Source: Aliirhizobium wenxiniae
GTDB lineage: Bacteria; Pseudomonadota; Alphaproteobacteria; Rhizobiales; Rhizobiaceae
Direction of reading: 5' to 3'
Assembly: GCF_019511445.1 (NCBI RefSeq)
Contig: NZ_JAEUAN010000001.1
Coordinates: 124,001-188,000, forward strand
Length of the DNA: 64,000 nucleotides
Under the pieces are notes generated by a model. It saw nothing but the letters and a program-made list of their open reading frames with translations, did no database searches and was not told the origin of the DNA. Position numbers and translations under genes: made by a program. The first letter of the stretch is position 1, and every line of letters begins with the position of its first letter. Positions 1 through 7,739 of this stretch are shown one piece after another.

Positions 1-1491
1 AATGCTTTGATCATCGACCATACCGGCATCTACAAGGCCGATGTGGGCCTGAAGGACGGCCGTATCCATGGCATCGGCAAGGCCGGCAACCCGGATACGC
101 AGCCGGGCGTGACGATCATCGTCGGCCCTTCCACCGAAGCGATCGCGGGCGAAGGCAAGATCCTGACGGCCGGTGGCATGGATGCGCATATCCATTACAT
201 CTGCCCGCAGCAGATCGAGGAAGCCTTGATGTCGGGCGTCACCACCATGCTCGGCGGCGGTTCTGGTCCGGCGCATGGGACGCTCGCGACGACCTGCACC
301 GGTGCCTGGCATATCGAGCGGATGATCGAAAGTTTCGACGCGTTTCCGATGAACCTGGCGCTTGCCGGCAAGGGCAATGCGGCGCTGCCGGCTCCGCTTG
401 AAGAGATGATCCTCGCGGGCGCTTCCTCGCTGAAGCTGCATGAAGATTGGGGCACGACGCCGGCTGCGATCGACAACTGCCTGACTGTGGCCGATCAATT
501 CGACGTGCAGGTGATGATCCACACCGATACGCTGAACGAAAGCGGCTTCGTCGAAGATACGGTTGCCGCCATCAAGGGCCGCACCATCCACGCCTTCCAC
601 ACGGAAGGGGCGGGGGGGGGCCACGCGCCAGACATCATCAAGGTCTGCGGCAATCCGAATGTCATCCCGTCGTCGACCAACCCGACGCGGCCCTACACGG
701 TCAATACGCTGGCCGAGCATCTCGACATGCTGATGGTCTGCCACCACCTGTCGCCGTCGATCCCTGAAGATATCGCCTTTGCCGAAAGCCGGATCCGCAA
801 GGAGACGATCGCGGCGGAAGACATTCTGCACGATATCGGCGCCTTCTCGATCATTTCTTCCGACAGCCAGGCCATGGGCCGGGTCGGCGAAGTGGCGATC
901 CGCACGTGGCAGACGGCCGACAAGATGAAGCGCCAGCGCGGCCAGTTGAAGGACGAGACCGGCGACAACGACAACTTTCGCGTCAAGCGCTACATCGCAA
1001 AATACACGATCAACCCGGCAATTGCGCATGGCGTATCCCACGAAATCGGCTCGGTGGAAGTCGGCAAGCGCGCTGACCTCGTGCTCTGGAGCCCGGCCTT
1101 CTTCGGCGTGAAGCCGGAAATGGTGCTGCTCGGCGGCTCGATTGCGGCGGCCCCTATGGGGGATCCGAACGCCTCGATCCCTACGCCGCAGCCGATGCAT
1201 TACCGTCCGATGTTTGCGGCCTATGGCAAGCTGCGCACCAATTCTTCCGTCACTTTCGTGTCGCAGGCTTCGCTCGACGGCGGTCTTCAACAGCGGCTGG
1301 GCGTCGCCAAGAAGCTGGTGGCGGTGAAGAACGTCCGTGGCGGCATCGGCAAGGCGTCGATGATCCACAATTCGGCAACGCCGCATGTGGAGGTCGATCC
1401 AGAAACCTATGAAGTGCGCGCGGATGGCGAGCTTTTGACCTGCCAGCCGGCAACCGTGCTGCCGATGGCGCAGCGATATTTCCTGTTCTGA
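1..1491 (+). CDS. ureC: Urease subunit alpha (5' end missing)
   Basis: This is the catalytic nickel subunit of urease, which hydrolyses urea to ammonia and carbamate in the cytoplasm. The reading frame is open from base 1, and by comparison with the usual length of about 570 residues roughly 70 N-terminal residues lie outside the window. The metal-binding pair is seen in [10 protein letters not shown], the lysine that is carbamylated in the family in [15 protein letters not shown], the flap/catalytic histidine region in [13 protein letters not shown], and the C-terminus is the invariant [11 protein letters not shown] run of nine G at 612-620 lies in the HTEGAGGGH metal-ligand segment, but the frame is intact through it. 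The acetyltransferase gene starts seven bases after the stop. Identification is certain. Confidence 0.97.
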   Translation, partial: NALIIDHTGIYKADVGLKDGRIHGIGKAGNPDTQPGVTIIVGPSTEAIAGEGKILTAGGMDAHIHYICPQQIEEALMSGVTTMLGGGSGPAHGTLATTCTGAWHIERMIESFDAFPMNLALAGKGNAALPAPLEEMILAGASSLKLHEDWGTTPAAIDNCLTVADQFDVQVMIHTDTLNESGFVEDTVAAIKGRTIHAFHTEGAGGGHAPDIIKVCGNPNVIPSSTNPTRPYTVNTLAEHLDMLMVCHHLSPSIPEDIAFAESRIRKETIAAEDILHDIGAFSIISSDSQAMGRVGEVAIRTWQTADKMKRQRGQLKDETGDNDNFRVKRYIAKYTINPAIAHGVSHEIGSVEVGKRADLVLWSPAFFGVKPEMVLLGGSIAAAPMGDPNASIPTPQPMHYRPMFAAYGKLRTNSSVTFVSQASLDGGLQQRLGVAKKLVAVKNVRGGIGKASMIHNSATPHVEVDPETYEVRADGELLTCQPATVLPMAQRYFLF

Positions 1492-1497
1492 TTGGCC

Positions 1498-1938
1498 ATG
1501 TATTCCGTCCGGCGCTGCAATGCCAATGACTACGCCAACTGGGCGCAGCTGCGGCATGCGCTCTGGCCGAAGGGATCTGTCGAAGAGCATGTCGCGGATA
1601 TCGCGACGAGTGAGACAGATGTGATGCTGCGCGGCTATCTTGCCCTCACCGACGGGGAGGAAGCCGTCGGCTTTGCCGAGATTTCCATCCGCCATTATGC
1701 CAATGGCGCGACGCGTTCGCCGGTGCCGTTCCTCGAGGGTATCTGGATCGCGCCCGACCACCGTTGCCGCCGTGTTGGCCGGATGCTTATCGACATAATA
1801 GCGGCAGATTGTGCGGCGGAAGGTTTTGTCGAGCTTTGCTCCGATGCGGCGATCGACAATAACGGTTCGCAACTTGCGCATGAGGGCTGGGGCTTTGTGG
1901 AAACCGAGCGCGTCGTGTATTTCCGCAAGCCCATTTGA
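1498..1938 (+). CDS. GNAT acetyltransferase, aminoglycoside 6'-N-acetyltransferase-like
   Basis: A 146-residue single-domain GNAT protein. The acetyl-CoA-binding segment appears as LEGIWIAPDHRCRRVGRMLID (about residues 80-100), and the C-terminus (QLAHEGWGFVETERVVYFRKP) closely follows the AAC(6')-Ic/Ih type of aminoglycoside acetyltransferase. Whether it acetylates aminoglycosides here is inference; chromosomal relatives often have unknown natural substrates. The ATG at 1498 is preferred to the TTG at 1492, which directly abuts the ureC stop. It is tightly coupled to ureC, so it is probably co-transcribed with the urease genes. Confidence 0.8.
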   Translation: MYSVRRCNANDYANWAQLRHALWPKGSVEEHVADIATSETDVMLRGYLALTDGEEAVGFAEISIRHYANGATRSPVPFLEGIWIAPDHRCRRVGRMLIDIIAADCAAEGFVELCSDAAIDNNGSQLAHEGWGFVETERVVYFRKPI

Positions 1939-2001
1939 GCCGTGCCTCATGTAGGACATTATTCGACAGATTCCGCCCTGGTGCTTGAGCGTTTTTTTGA
2001 T

Positions 2002-2020
2002 CCTCGGGTTTAACCCGAGG
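2002..2020. repeat. 19-bp palindrome CCTCGGGTT-T-AACCCGAGG
   Basis: Nine-base perfect inverted repeat around one central base. A T-run precedes it (1992-1998), so on neither strand does it look like a standard intrinsic terminator for the upstream gene. Sequences of the form CCTCGGGTTNAACCCGAGG are typical cores of dispersed palindromic repeats between genes of alphaproteobacteria; assignment to such a family is inference. Confidence 0.55.
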
Positions 2021-2259
2021 ACGGCCGGGACACGTCGGGTGCCTCGAATTGAATTTTATAAATGACACGCGGCGTGTCCCGTTCGGTGTGTTTCTCTGCG
2101 CAACTCCGGTCCGTCTGCGGCGGCTGGGCTTATGTTCTTGCGAACTGCCGGCCGGTATGTGTGCGACACACGCACGTCCCCTGCGATGAGGAGAGGCAGA
2201 CCATTTTCTGCGCGGCCCCAGACGGTCCGCCTGCATAAGGGCGGCGCATCCGATCACCG

Positions 2260-2304
2260 GTCCCGCTTCGCCGGTTATGCGGTCCGGTGTAGCCGAAGCG
2301 GGAC
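2260..2304. repeat. 11-bp inverted repeat with 23-base loop
   Basis: GTCCCGCTTCG (2260-2270) is perfectly complementary to CGAAGCGGGAC (2294-2304). The loop is GC-rich and holds two CCGG-containing segments. There is no following T-run, so it is not an obvious terminator; it may be part of a dispersed palindromic element or a decayed gene. Confidence 0.55.
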
Positions 2305-2599
2305 GGGAGCATTCTAGGCACGGGTTTGGAGAGTGGGGATGAAAGAGCGGCTAAGTGGTTGGGATTGTTGGAGCGGGAGTGAGGATCGTCCCCATAGACC
2401 CGGAAACTCCTGGAATATTTGCCTGTTCAAGCCGAATTGACGCGGTTGGCGCCTGCTCCAGGTCAACGACCAGATTTCCGGCTTCGTTCAGGGTAATTTG
2501 CCGCCTGTGGAGGGCGGCCTCTTTGCCTGTTCAGGAAGAGCCGATTGTGAATTGAGCGCCGGGAGGCTTTGCTTGGCGCTTATCGATAAGAGGACGGTT

Positions 2600-3427
2600 A
2601 TGAATTCACTGATAAAAGATCCCGCTGTGGTGCGCCTTGTTTCTCCCGGTGGCGCGTCGGCTGTCGTGTTGCATCATGGCGCGCATCTGGCTTCCTTTAC
2701 CTCTGTGAAAGGGACGGAAAATATCTATCTGTCCGAGCGGGCCGATTTCTCGCCGGGCAGCGCCATTCGTGGCGGCGTGCCGATCTGTTTTCCGCAATTC
2801 TCGATCCTCGGTGATCTCCCCTTGCATGGTTTCTTCCGCAACCAGACATGGACGCCGGTCGATGGCGCAGACGAGCCGGCCGTTGCCCGATTGCGCCTGA
2901 CCGACACGGCTGAGACGCGGGCGATCTGGCCGCAGGCTTTCGAGGCCGAGTTGAAGGTGATGCTTGAGGATGACGGCATCGAAATCGCCTTGTCGGCGAC
3001 CAATACCGGTTCCTCCAGTTTTACCTTCACCGCGGCGCTTCACACCTATTTCCGGGTGAATGCGATCAAGGATGTAACGATCAGCGGTCTCCAAAATATC
3101 CGCTATCTCGACAAGATCGTCGACAATGCCATTCATACGGAAACGGAAGAACTGCTGTCGATCGACCGTCCGCTCGACCGGGTTTACTACAACGCCGTGG
3201 GAGATCGGATACTGGACGAGGGCGGCCGCAAGCTGCGGATTTCCGCCGAGGGCATGCCGGATGTTGTGGTCTGGAACCCGGGCCCCGAGCGCTGCGCGAC
3301 GATCGCTGATCTTCCCGACGATGCCTGGCGGCATTTCGTCTGCATCGAGGCAGCCGTCGTGGAGCACCCGATTTCGCTTGCGCCGGGTGAAACATGGCGT
3401 GGTGTTCAGCGGATCAAGGAGATCTAG
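2600..3427 (+). CDS. D-hexose-6-phosphate mutarotase (YeaD-type aldose 1-epimerase)
   Basis: A 275-residue protein of the glucose-6-phosphate 1-epimerase family, interconverting the alpha and beta anomers of hexose 6-phosphates in the cytoplasm. Family signatures visible are the N-terminal strand AVVLHHGAHLASFTSVKG, the substrate-binding RGGVPICFPQF (about residues 53-63), LPLHGFFRNQTW (catalytic histidine region), TAALHTYFRV, and the C-terminal glutamate in CIEAAVVEH. The start at 2600 is set by AAGAGGACGGTTATG. It sits inside the urease cluster but has no obvious link to urea metabolism, so it is probably a passenger. Confidence 0.88.
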   Translation: MNSLIKDPAVVRLVSPGGASAVVLHHGAHLASFTSVKGTENIYLSERADFSPGSAIRGGVPICFPQFSILGDLPLHGFFRNQTWTPVDGADEPAVARLRLTDTAETRAIWPQAFEAELKVMLEDDGIEIALSATNTGSSSFTFTAALHTYFRVNAIKDVTISGLQNIRYLDKIVDNAIHTETEELLSIDRPLDRVYYNAVGDRILDEGGRKLRISAEGMPDVVVWNPGPERCATIADLPDDAWRHFVCIEAAVVEHPISLAPGETWRGVQRIKEI

Positions 3428-3681
3428 AAGCTGAAAGAGTTTCCACTTTTGTTGGATCTACTCCACGGCCGGCCGCTTTCGTAGCGGATCGCGTCGGTGA
3501 CTTGCCGGTGTGGCGACAGGCTTCGTCTGTCTGCTACGCCGCGTAGCCCTGCTTCCTGTGAATAGCTGCCCTGCAGTGCGACATTTTTTCAAGAAGAATG
3601 CTGCGTTGCGGCAAGATTCATTTTAGAGACATTCTCATCTGCTCCTGGACGGGGCGAATGTTCATTCTCATGGAGGCATTG

Positions 3682-4224
3682 ATGCTGGGCAAAAAGGTTC
3701 CGCACGTCACTTTCCGCACCCGCGTACGCGACGAGGCCGTTGGCGGCCCGAACCCCTTCCGCTGGCAGGACGTTACCTCGGCGGATTATTTTGCCGGCAA
3801 GCGCGTCGTGCTCTTCTCGCTGCCGGGCGCGTTCACCCCGACCTGCTCGACCTTCCAGCTTCCCGACTTCGAAAAGCTGTTCCCCGATTTTCAGGCTGAA
3901 GGCATCGATGCCATCTACTGCATGTCGGTCAACGATGCTTTCGTCATGAATGCCTGGGCCAAGAGCCAGAACCTTGCAAACGTCACCGTCATTCCGGACG
4001 GTTCGGGTGAGTTCACCCGCAAAATGGGCATGCTGGTCGCCAAGGACAATCTCGGCTTCGGCATGCGCTCCTGGCGTTATGGCGCGATCGTCAACGATGG
4101 CGTCGTCGAGCAGTGGTTCGAGGAAGAAGGCTATTCCGACAATTGCGAGACCGACCCTTATGGCGCGTCCTCGCCGCAGAACATTCTCGAAAGCCTCAAG
4201 GCCCTGAAGGTCGCCGCCGAATAA
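3682..4224 (+). CDS. Peroxiredoxin, Prx5 type
   Basis: A 180-residue thiol peroxidase of the AhpC/TSA Prx5 subfamily that reduces hydroperoxides with electrons from glutathione or thioredoxin systems. The peroxidatic cysteine is Cys55 in LPGAFTPTCS; the conserved GFGMRSWRY stretch is typical of bacterial Prx5 proteins. Further cysteines occur at about 80 (IYCMSV) and near 157 (DNCETDPYG). ATG 3682 is preceded by TGGAGG; starts further upstream would add a non-conserved leader. A terminator follows at 4251, so this gene ends its own unit and is not read into ureE by design. Confidence 0.93.
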   Translation: MLGKKVPHVTFRTRVRDEAVGGPNPFRWQDVTSADYFAGKRVVLFSLPGAFTPTCSTFQLPDFEKLFPDFQAEGIDAIYCMSVNDAFVMNAWAKSQNLANVTVIPDGSGEFTRKMGMLVAKDNLGFGMRSWRYGAIVNDGVVEQWFEEEGYSDNCETDPYGASSPQNILESLKALKVAAE

Positions 4225-4250
4225 GGCATGATGCGATCTGAAAATCTTCA

Positions 4251-4275
4251 AGCCCGGCCTCGTGCCGGGCTTTTT
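4251..4275 (+). terminator. Intrinsic terminator after the peroxiredoxin gene
   Basis: AGCCCGGC (4251-4258), a five-base loop, GCCGGGCT (4264-4271) and then TTTTG. It separates the peroxiredoxin from ureE and implies that ureEF has its own promoter between 4276 and 4360 or depends on read-through. Confidence 0.85.
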
Positions 4276-4359
4276 GTTGCCCACTGAGAACTACCCCTTG
4301 TGCAGCGCTGCACCTTTGGCAATGATGGCAAAGATTTGCAGTTCAACGGGTTAACCTTC

Positions 4360-4857
4360 ATGCAGCATATCCATTCCTATCGTCCCGCCGGCGAGATTTC
4401 CGATCCGCCGATCGATACCGTCAGCCTGCCGCATGACCTGCGGCATCTACGCCGCAAGCTCCTGCATCTGTCGAACGGGGACATGGTGATGCTCGACCTG
4501 AAGCAAGCGGTGCTCTTTCACCACGGCGACCGGCTGATGCTTGAGAATGGCGATACGGTCGAGGTGCAGGCGGCACCGGAGAAGCTTTTCGAGGTAAAGG
4601 CGCGCGATACGCTGCATCTGATCGAACTTGCCTGGCATCTCGGTAACCGGCATCTTTCGGCCCAGATTGAGGAAGGCCGCATTTTGATCCTGCGTGATCA
4701 TGTGATCCGGGCCATGTTGCAGGGGCTGGGCGCTGATGTCAGTGATATCGAGGAGCCGTTCCAGCCGGCGCGAGGCGCTTATCATTCTCACGGCGGGCAC
4801 GGGCACTCTCACGGCCACGACCACCATGGACATGACCATGGTCATCATCACGACTGA
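4360..4857 (+). CDS. ureE: Urease accessory protein UreE
   Basis: A 165-residue nickel metallochaperone that delivers Ni2+ to the UreDFG-apourease complex. Seen directly are the [25 protein letters not shown]-terminal domain, [17 protein letters not shown] and [16 protein letters not shown] of the metal-binding domain, and a histidine-rich C-terminal tail (about 15 His in the last 30 residues) that binds extra nickel in the family. The start at ATG 4360 matches rhizobial UreE proteins, which begin MQR.xSY; an upstream in-frame ATG at 4300 would overlap the terminator region and adds unconserved residues. Confidence 0.96.
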   Translation: MQHIHSYRPAGEISDPPIDTVSLPHDLRHLRRKLLHLSNGDMVMLDLKQAVLFHHGDRLMLENGDTVEVQAAPEKLFEVKARDTLHLIELAWHLGNRHLSAQIEEGRILILRDHVIRAMLQGLGADVSDIEEPFQPARGAYHSHGGHGHSHGHDHHGHDHGHHHD

Positions 4858-4911
4858 TCCCGCCCTGTGATGGAAAAGCTGCTTCCTTCCGCTCGCGCGG
4901 CGAGTGAACCG

Positions 4912-5583
4912 ATGAATGGTGCGTTGGATACGAAAGCATTGCTACGGCTGATGGCGTGGCTTTCGCCGGCTTTCCCGATTGGCGGTTTTGCCTGGTCGGG
5001 CGGGTTGGAGAGGGCGGTTGCCGATGGGCTGGTCGCAAACGCTCGCGATCTTGAAGACTGGCTCTCGACCGTGCTTCGTCGCGGAGCGTTGTGGAACGAT
5101 GCCGTGCTGTTTTCAGAAGCCTGGCGGCAGGCGGAAGACAGAAAAACGATTGGCGAAGTGGCGGCGCTGGGGCTGGCACTTGCAGGCTCATCGGAACGTT
5201 TCAGCGAGACGCTTTCGCTCGGCAAGGCTTTCGTTACTGCTGCTTCCGCATGGCCGCATCCGGTGTTCGAGCGACTTCCGGCTGATGTGCCGTTTCCTGT
5301 GGCCGTGGGCGCAATCGCCGCAAGCCACGAGGTGCCCTGCGTGCCGGCGCTGGCTGCATTCCTCCACGCGGCCGTATCACAGGCCGTTTCCGCCGGCATC
5401 CGGCTGAGCGTTGCCGGTCAGGCGGAAGGAGTGGCTATCGTTGCAGCACTTGAAGCTGTGATAGACGACCTTTCGCAAAGGGCGGCTTCTACAGGCCTCG
5501 GTGACCTCGGAGGGGCGACAGTGCAGGCGGAGATCGCATCACTTCGCCACGAGACACAGCATTCCCGGCTGTTTCGATCCTGA
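4912..5583 (+). CDS. ureF: Urease accessory protein UreF
   Basis: UreF (about 223 residues) is the GTPase-activating partner of UreG in the nickel insertion complex. The family opening ALLRLMAWLSPAFPIGGFAWSGGLERAVADGL is clear, as is the helical body and the C-terminal HETQHSRLFRS. Two starts are possible: ATG 4912, which leaves the usual short lead before the ALLRL motif and is chosen here, or ATG 4870 (GTG 4867), which adds 14 residues and comes 12 bases after ureE. Neither has a strong ribosome-binding site. It is translated with ureE. Confidence 0.92.
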   Translation: MNGALDTKALLRLMAWLSPAFPIGGFAWSGGLERAVADGLVANARDLEDWLSTVLRRGALWNDAVLFSEAWRQAEDRKTIGEVAALGLALAGSSERFSETLSLGKAFVTAASAWPHPVFERLPADVPFPVAVGAIAASHEVPCVPALAAFLHAAVSQAVSAGIRLSVAGQAEGVAIVAALEAVIDDLSQRAASTGLGDLGGATVQAEIASLRHETQHSRLFRS

Positions 5584-5622
5584 GCCGCCAGAGAAGCATC
5601 ATCCATCTATTGCTGGTCTGGT

Positions 5623-5814
5623 TCAGTCATCCTGTGCGATGAGAAGAATCTCGTCGTCGATCGCGTCTGCCAGCGACAGAAGCATTTCCGTGCGGTCAAA
5701 ACCATAGGATTCCAGCATTTTTAGCATGCTGGAAAGCGCGGCTTCTGCTGCCTTCTGGCAGTCGAGTTGTTTTTCCAATACTTCGGATGTGGATGCAATC
5801 GGTTGATAATCCAT
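5623..5814 (-). CDS. Hypothetical 63-residue protein opposing the urease genes
   Basis: Not recognised. The predicted protein is small, acidic and helical, with regularly spaced leucine, alanine and methionine, and ends LLIAQDD. It has no signal peptide or membrane segment. A good ribosome-binding site (GGGGAA, 7 bases before the ATG at 5814) and an AT-rich upstream region (5820-6000) make it a real gene in my judgement. It points against ureF and ureG and lies between them, so it splits the accessory genes. Confidence 0.6.
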   Translation of the reverse strand: MDYQPIASTSEVLEKQLDCQKAAEAALSSMLKMLESYGFDRTEMLLSLADAIDDEILLIAQDD

Positions 5815-6102
5815 TCTGATTTCCCCGTTTCCCAGTTCAGGTCTGTCTCAGCATGCGATATTAGGATGCAACTACAATACGTATTATGACGGTGGTGCCG
5901 CTCCGTCACAATTTAAATGGCGCGTTTTCTACAGATATCTGAAGATATACTTAATCCGTGAAATCCGGATTACAATTTACTTTTCCGATGCAGAAGATGC
6001 GTGAATAGCAGGGCATGCATTCACGGACTATGAGCGACAAATTCCGATTGCGTCGGTCATCCCGCCGATTATTGTCGTTTTGTCATACTGAAAGGGCATT
6101 TC

Positions 6103-6714
6103 ATGAAATCGGCAAACGGTCCTCTTCGTGTCGGCATTGGCGGGCCGGTCGGATCCGGCAAGACGCATCTGACGGAAAAGCTGTGCAAGGCGATGCGGGA
6201 CGAATTCTCCGTCGCGGTCGTTACAAATGATATCTATACCAAGGAAGATGCCGATGCGCTGGTGCGCATGCAGGCGCTTTCGTCGGATCGCATCGTGGGG
6301 GTCGAGACCGGAGGATGTCCGCATACGGCGATCCGCGAGGATGCGACGATCAATCTGCAGGCGATCGCGGGCCTCAACGAGCGGTTCCCTGATCTGGATG
6401 TGGTGTTCATCGAGTCGGGCGGAGACAATCTCGCCGCGACCTTTTCGCCGGATCTCGCGGACATCACGATCTATGTCATCTCCACCTGCCAGGGGGAGGA
6501 AATTCCGCGCAAGGGCGGGCCGGGGATTACCCGTTCGGATCTGCTTGTCATCAACAAGAAGGATCTGGCGCCCTATGTCGGCGTCGATATGGATGTGATG
6601 GACCGGGATGCCGCGCGTATGCGTGAAATGAAGCCGCATGTCTTCACCGACCTGAAGCGCGGCGAGGGGGTCGGCCATATCGTCGAGTTTCTGAAACGGC
6701 AGGGCGGGCTCTAA
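6103..6714 (+). CDS. ureG: Urease accessory GTPase UreG
   Basis: A 203-residue SIMIBI-class GTPase that powers nickel delivery to apourease. The P-loop [11 protein letters not shown] is at residues 13-23, followed by [11 protein letters not shown], the CPH nickel-binding motif in [13 protein letters not shown], the Walker B-like FIESGGDNL, and the guanine-specificity motif NKKDL. The ATG at 6103 is preceded by AAAGGG. It is separated from ureF by about 520 bp and an opposing small gene, so it probably has its own promoter in the AT-rich stretch 5820-6100. Confidence 0.97.
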   Translation: MKSANGPLRVGIGGPVGSGKTHLTEKLCKAMRDEFSVAVVTNDIYTKEDADALVRMQALSSDRIVGVETGGCPHTAIREDATINLQAIAGLNERFPDLDVVFIESGGDNLAATFSPDLADITIYVISTCQGEEIPRKGGPGITRSDLLVINKKDLAPYVGVDMDVMDRDAARMREMKPHVFTDLKRGEGVGHIVEFLKRQGGL

Positions 6715-6741
6715 GGTCTGCCTGGCGTCTTTAGTCTCTGC

Positions 6742-6786
6742 GCGTGTCTTTATCCCGAAACCGGTGACCACTTTCGGGAGACATGC
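6742..6786. repeat. Palindromic intergenic element, type 2 copy
   Basis: An imperfect palindrome with arms GCGTGTC (6742-6748) and GACATGC (6780-6786), an inner stem TCCCGAAA / TTTCGGGA (6753-6760, 6772-6779) and a loop containing CCGGTGACCA. A sequence of the same design occurs at 45680-45724. It resembles components of the mosaic repeats described in rhizobia. Confidence 0.7.
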
Positions 6787-6800
6787 TCTAGAAGGGACAT

Positions 6801-6833
6801 AAAAAAGGCCGGCGGTCTAATGACCCGCCGGCC
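6801..6833 (-). terminator. Intrinsic terminator for the Crp/Fnr gene
   Basis: Read on the minus strand: a stem of GGCCGGCGG with CCGCCGGCC (6825-6833 and 6807-6815) followed by TTTTTT (6806-6801). It lies 72 bp past the stop of the minus-strand regulator gene. Confidence 0.8.
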
Positions 6834-6904
6834 TGGCCTGTCGCCGGACACCCCTGTGGCAACAGACCGCTACGAAGGCTGCGTCGTCTCGCGCGCCTTC
6901 GAGC

Positions 6905-7588
6905 CTAGATGTTCCTGAGTGCCTGAACGTCGCCGACCTGAATGATGCGACCCCTGACGGTTACGCCGACGCGGCGCAGGCTGGAGAAGGCGCGGGAGAG
7001 CGCTTCCGGCGCGAGGCCAAGCATGCCGGCGAGCAGGCTCTTCTGGAACGGCAGGCGGATGGAAGCCGAACTCCCGTCAGCCGGGCAGCGGCTGAGGATA
7101 TAGTTGGCCACGCGCTGCGGTGCAGTGAAAAGCCGGTCGTTGGCGATGCAGTCCATCGTGCCGACCAGATGCCGGGAGATCGCGGAGATCAGCGCCTTGG
7201 CGATTTCCGGATCCTGCTGGGCGAGGTCGCGCACGGCCTGCATGTCGAAACGGGCGAGCGTTGCGGGTTCCGCCGTCTGTGCGTTGCAGCTGTAGACATC
7301 GTTGCTGAACAGCAGGTGCTCGGCAAATGTCTCGCCGGGAGCGCAAACCATGATGTCGGCTTCACGGCCTTCGCGGCTTAGCCGGAAAAGCCGGACATAA
7401 CCGTTCAGCACGCAATAGAAGGCGTCGGCGGTTTCGCCTTCGCGCATCACGAATTTGCGGGCCGGAAGCGTGCTGATCGTCATCATGGACATCAGCCGGA
7501 CAAGGGCACTGTTGCCCAGCCCTGCCAGAAACGGTGCTTTCATGAGCACTGCCCGGTCCCGATTGCTGAGTTTCAGACTGCTGTTCAT
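6905..7588 (-). CDS. Crp/Fnr-family regulator, DNR/NnrR-like, without Fe-S cysteines
   Basis: A 227-residue DNA-binding regulator: cyclic-nucleotide-type effector domain (about residues 15-125), dimerisation helix (125-150) and winged helix at the C-terminus. The recognition helix contains E195-A-L-S-R199, the ExxSR signature with which FNR-type proteins read TTGAT half-sites. The N-terminus lacks the cysteine cluster of FNR/FnrN, so it is unlikely to sense oxygen through a [4Fe-4S] cluster; DNR/NnrR-type nitric-oxide or redox sensing is possible but is inference. ATG 7588 follows GAGAGAG; a longer frame exists but is unsupported. A perfect FNR box lies 76-89 bp upstream, which suggests autoregulation or control by FixK/FnrN. 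Confidence 0.85.
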   Translation of the reverse strand: MNSSLKLSNRDRAVLMKAPFLAGLGNSALVRLMSMMTISTLPARKFVMREGETADAFYCVLNGYVRLFRLSREGREADIMVCAPGETFAEHLLFSNDVYSCNAQTAEPATLARFDMQAVRDLAQQDPEIAKALISAISRHLVGTMDCIANDRLFTAPQRVANYILSRCPADGSSASIRLPFQKSLLAGMLGLAPEALSRAFSSLRRVGVTVRGRIIQVGDVQALRNI

Positions 7589-7663
7589 CTCGCTCTCTCT
7601 TCCCTTCTTGCGAATATCGCCAAATCCTTGACGGCAAAGATAGCGCTTGAGGAGAGGAGGGAT

Positions 7664-7677
7664 TTGATACCGATCAA
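7664..7677. promoter_or_regulatory. Perfect FNR/FixK box TTGATACCGATCAA
   Basis: The sequence matches the consensus TTGAT-N4-ATCAA at all ten specified bases. It lies in the short gap between the 3' end of the RND gene and the start of the Crp/Fnr gene, so it can only serve the latter. The encoded regulator itself carries the matching recognition residues. Confidence 0.8.
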
Positions 7678-7739
7678 TCAAGACCACAATTTGGATGGTT
7701 GTCCGACAATCAGACGTGGAAGATCGGCGTCCGAGTGGG

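Larger units (their letters stand above)
1939..2599. other. Gene-free 660-bp stretch with two inverted repeats
   Basis: No convincing gene was found on either strand between the acetyltransferase and the mutarotase. The stretch contains two strong inverted repeats (2002-2020 and 2260-2304, listed separately) and probably the promoter of the mutarotase at its right end. Short open frames here have no ribosome-binding site and no recognisable protein. Confidence 0.6.

Noticed and set aside
1989..2020. Terminator for the acetyltransferase gene
   Set aside because: The T-run precedes the hairpin on the plus strand and the minus-strand flank is A-rich, so the order is wrong for an intrinsic terminator in either direction.
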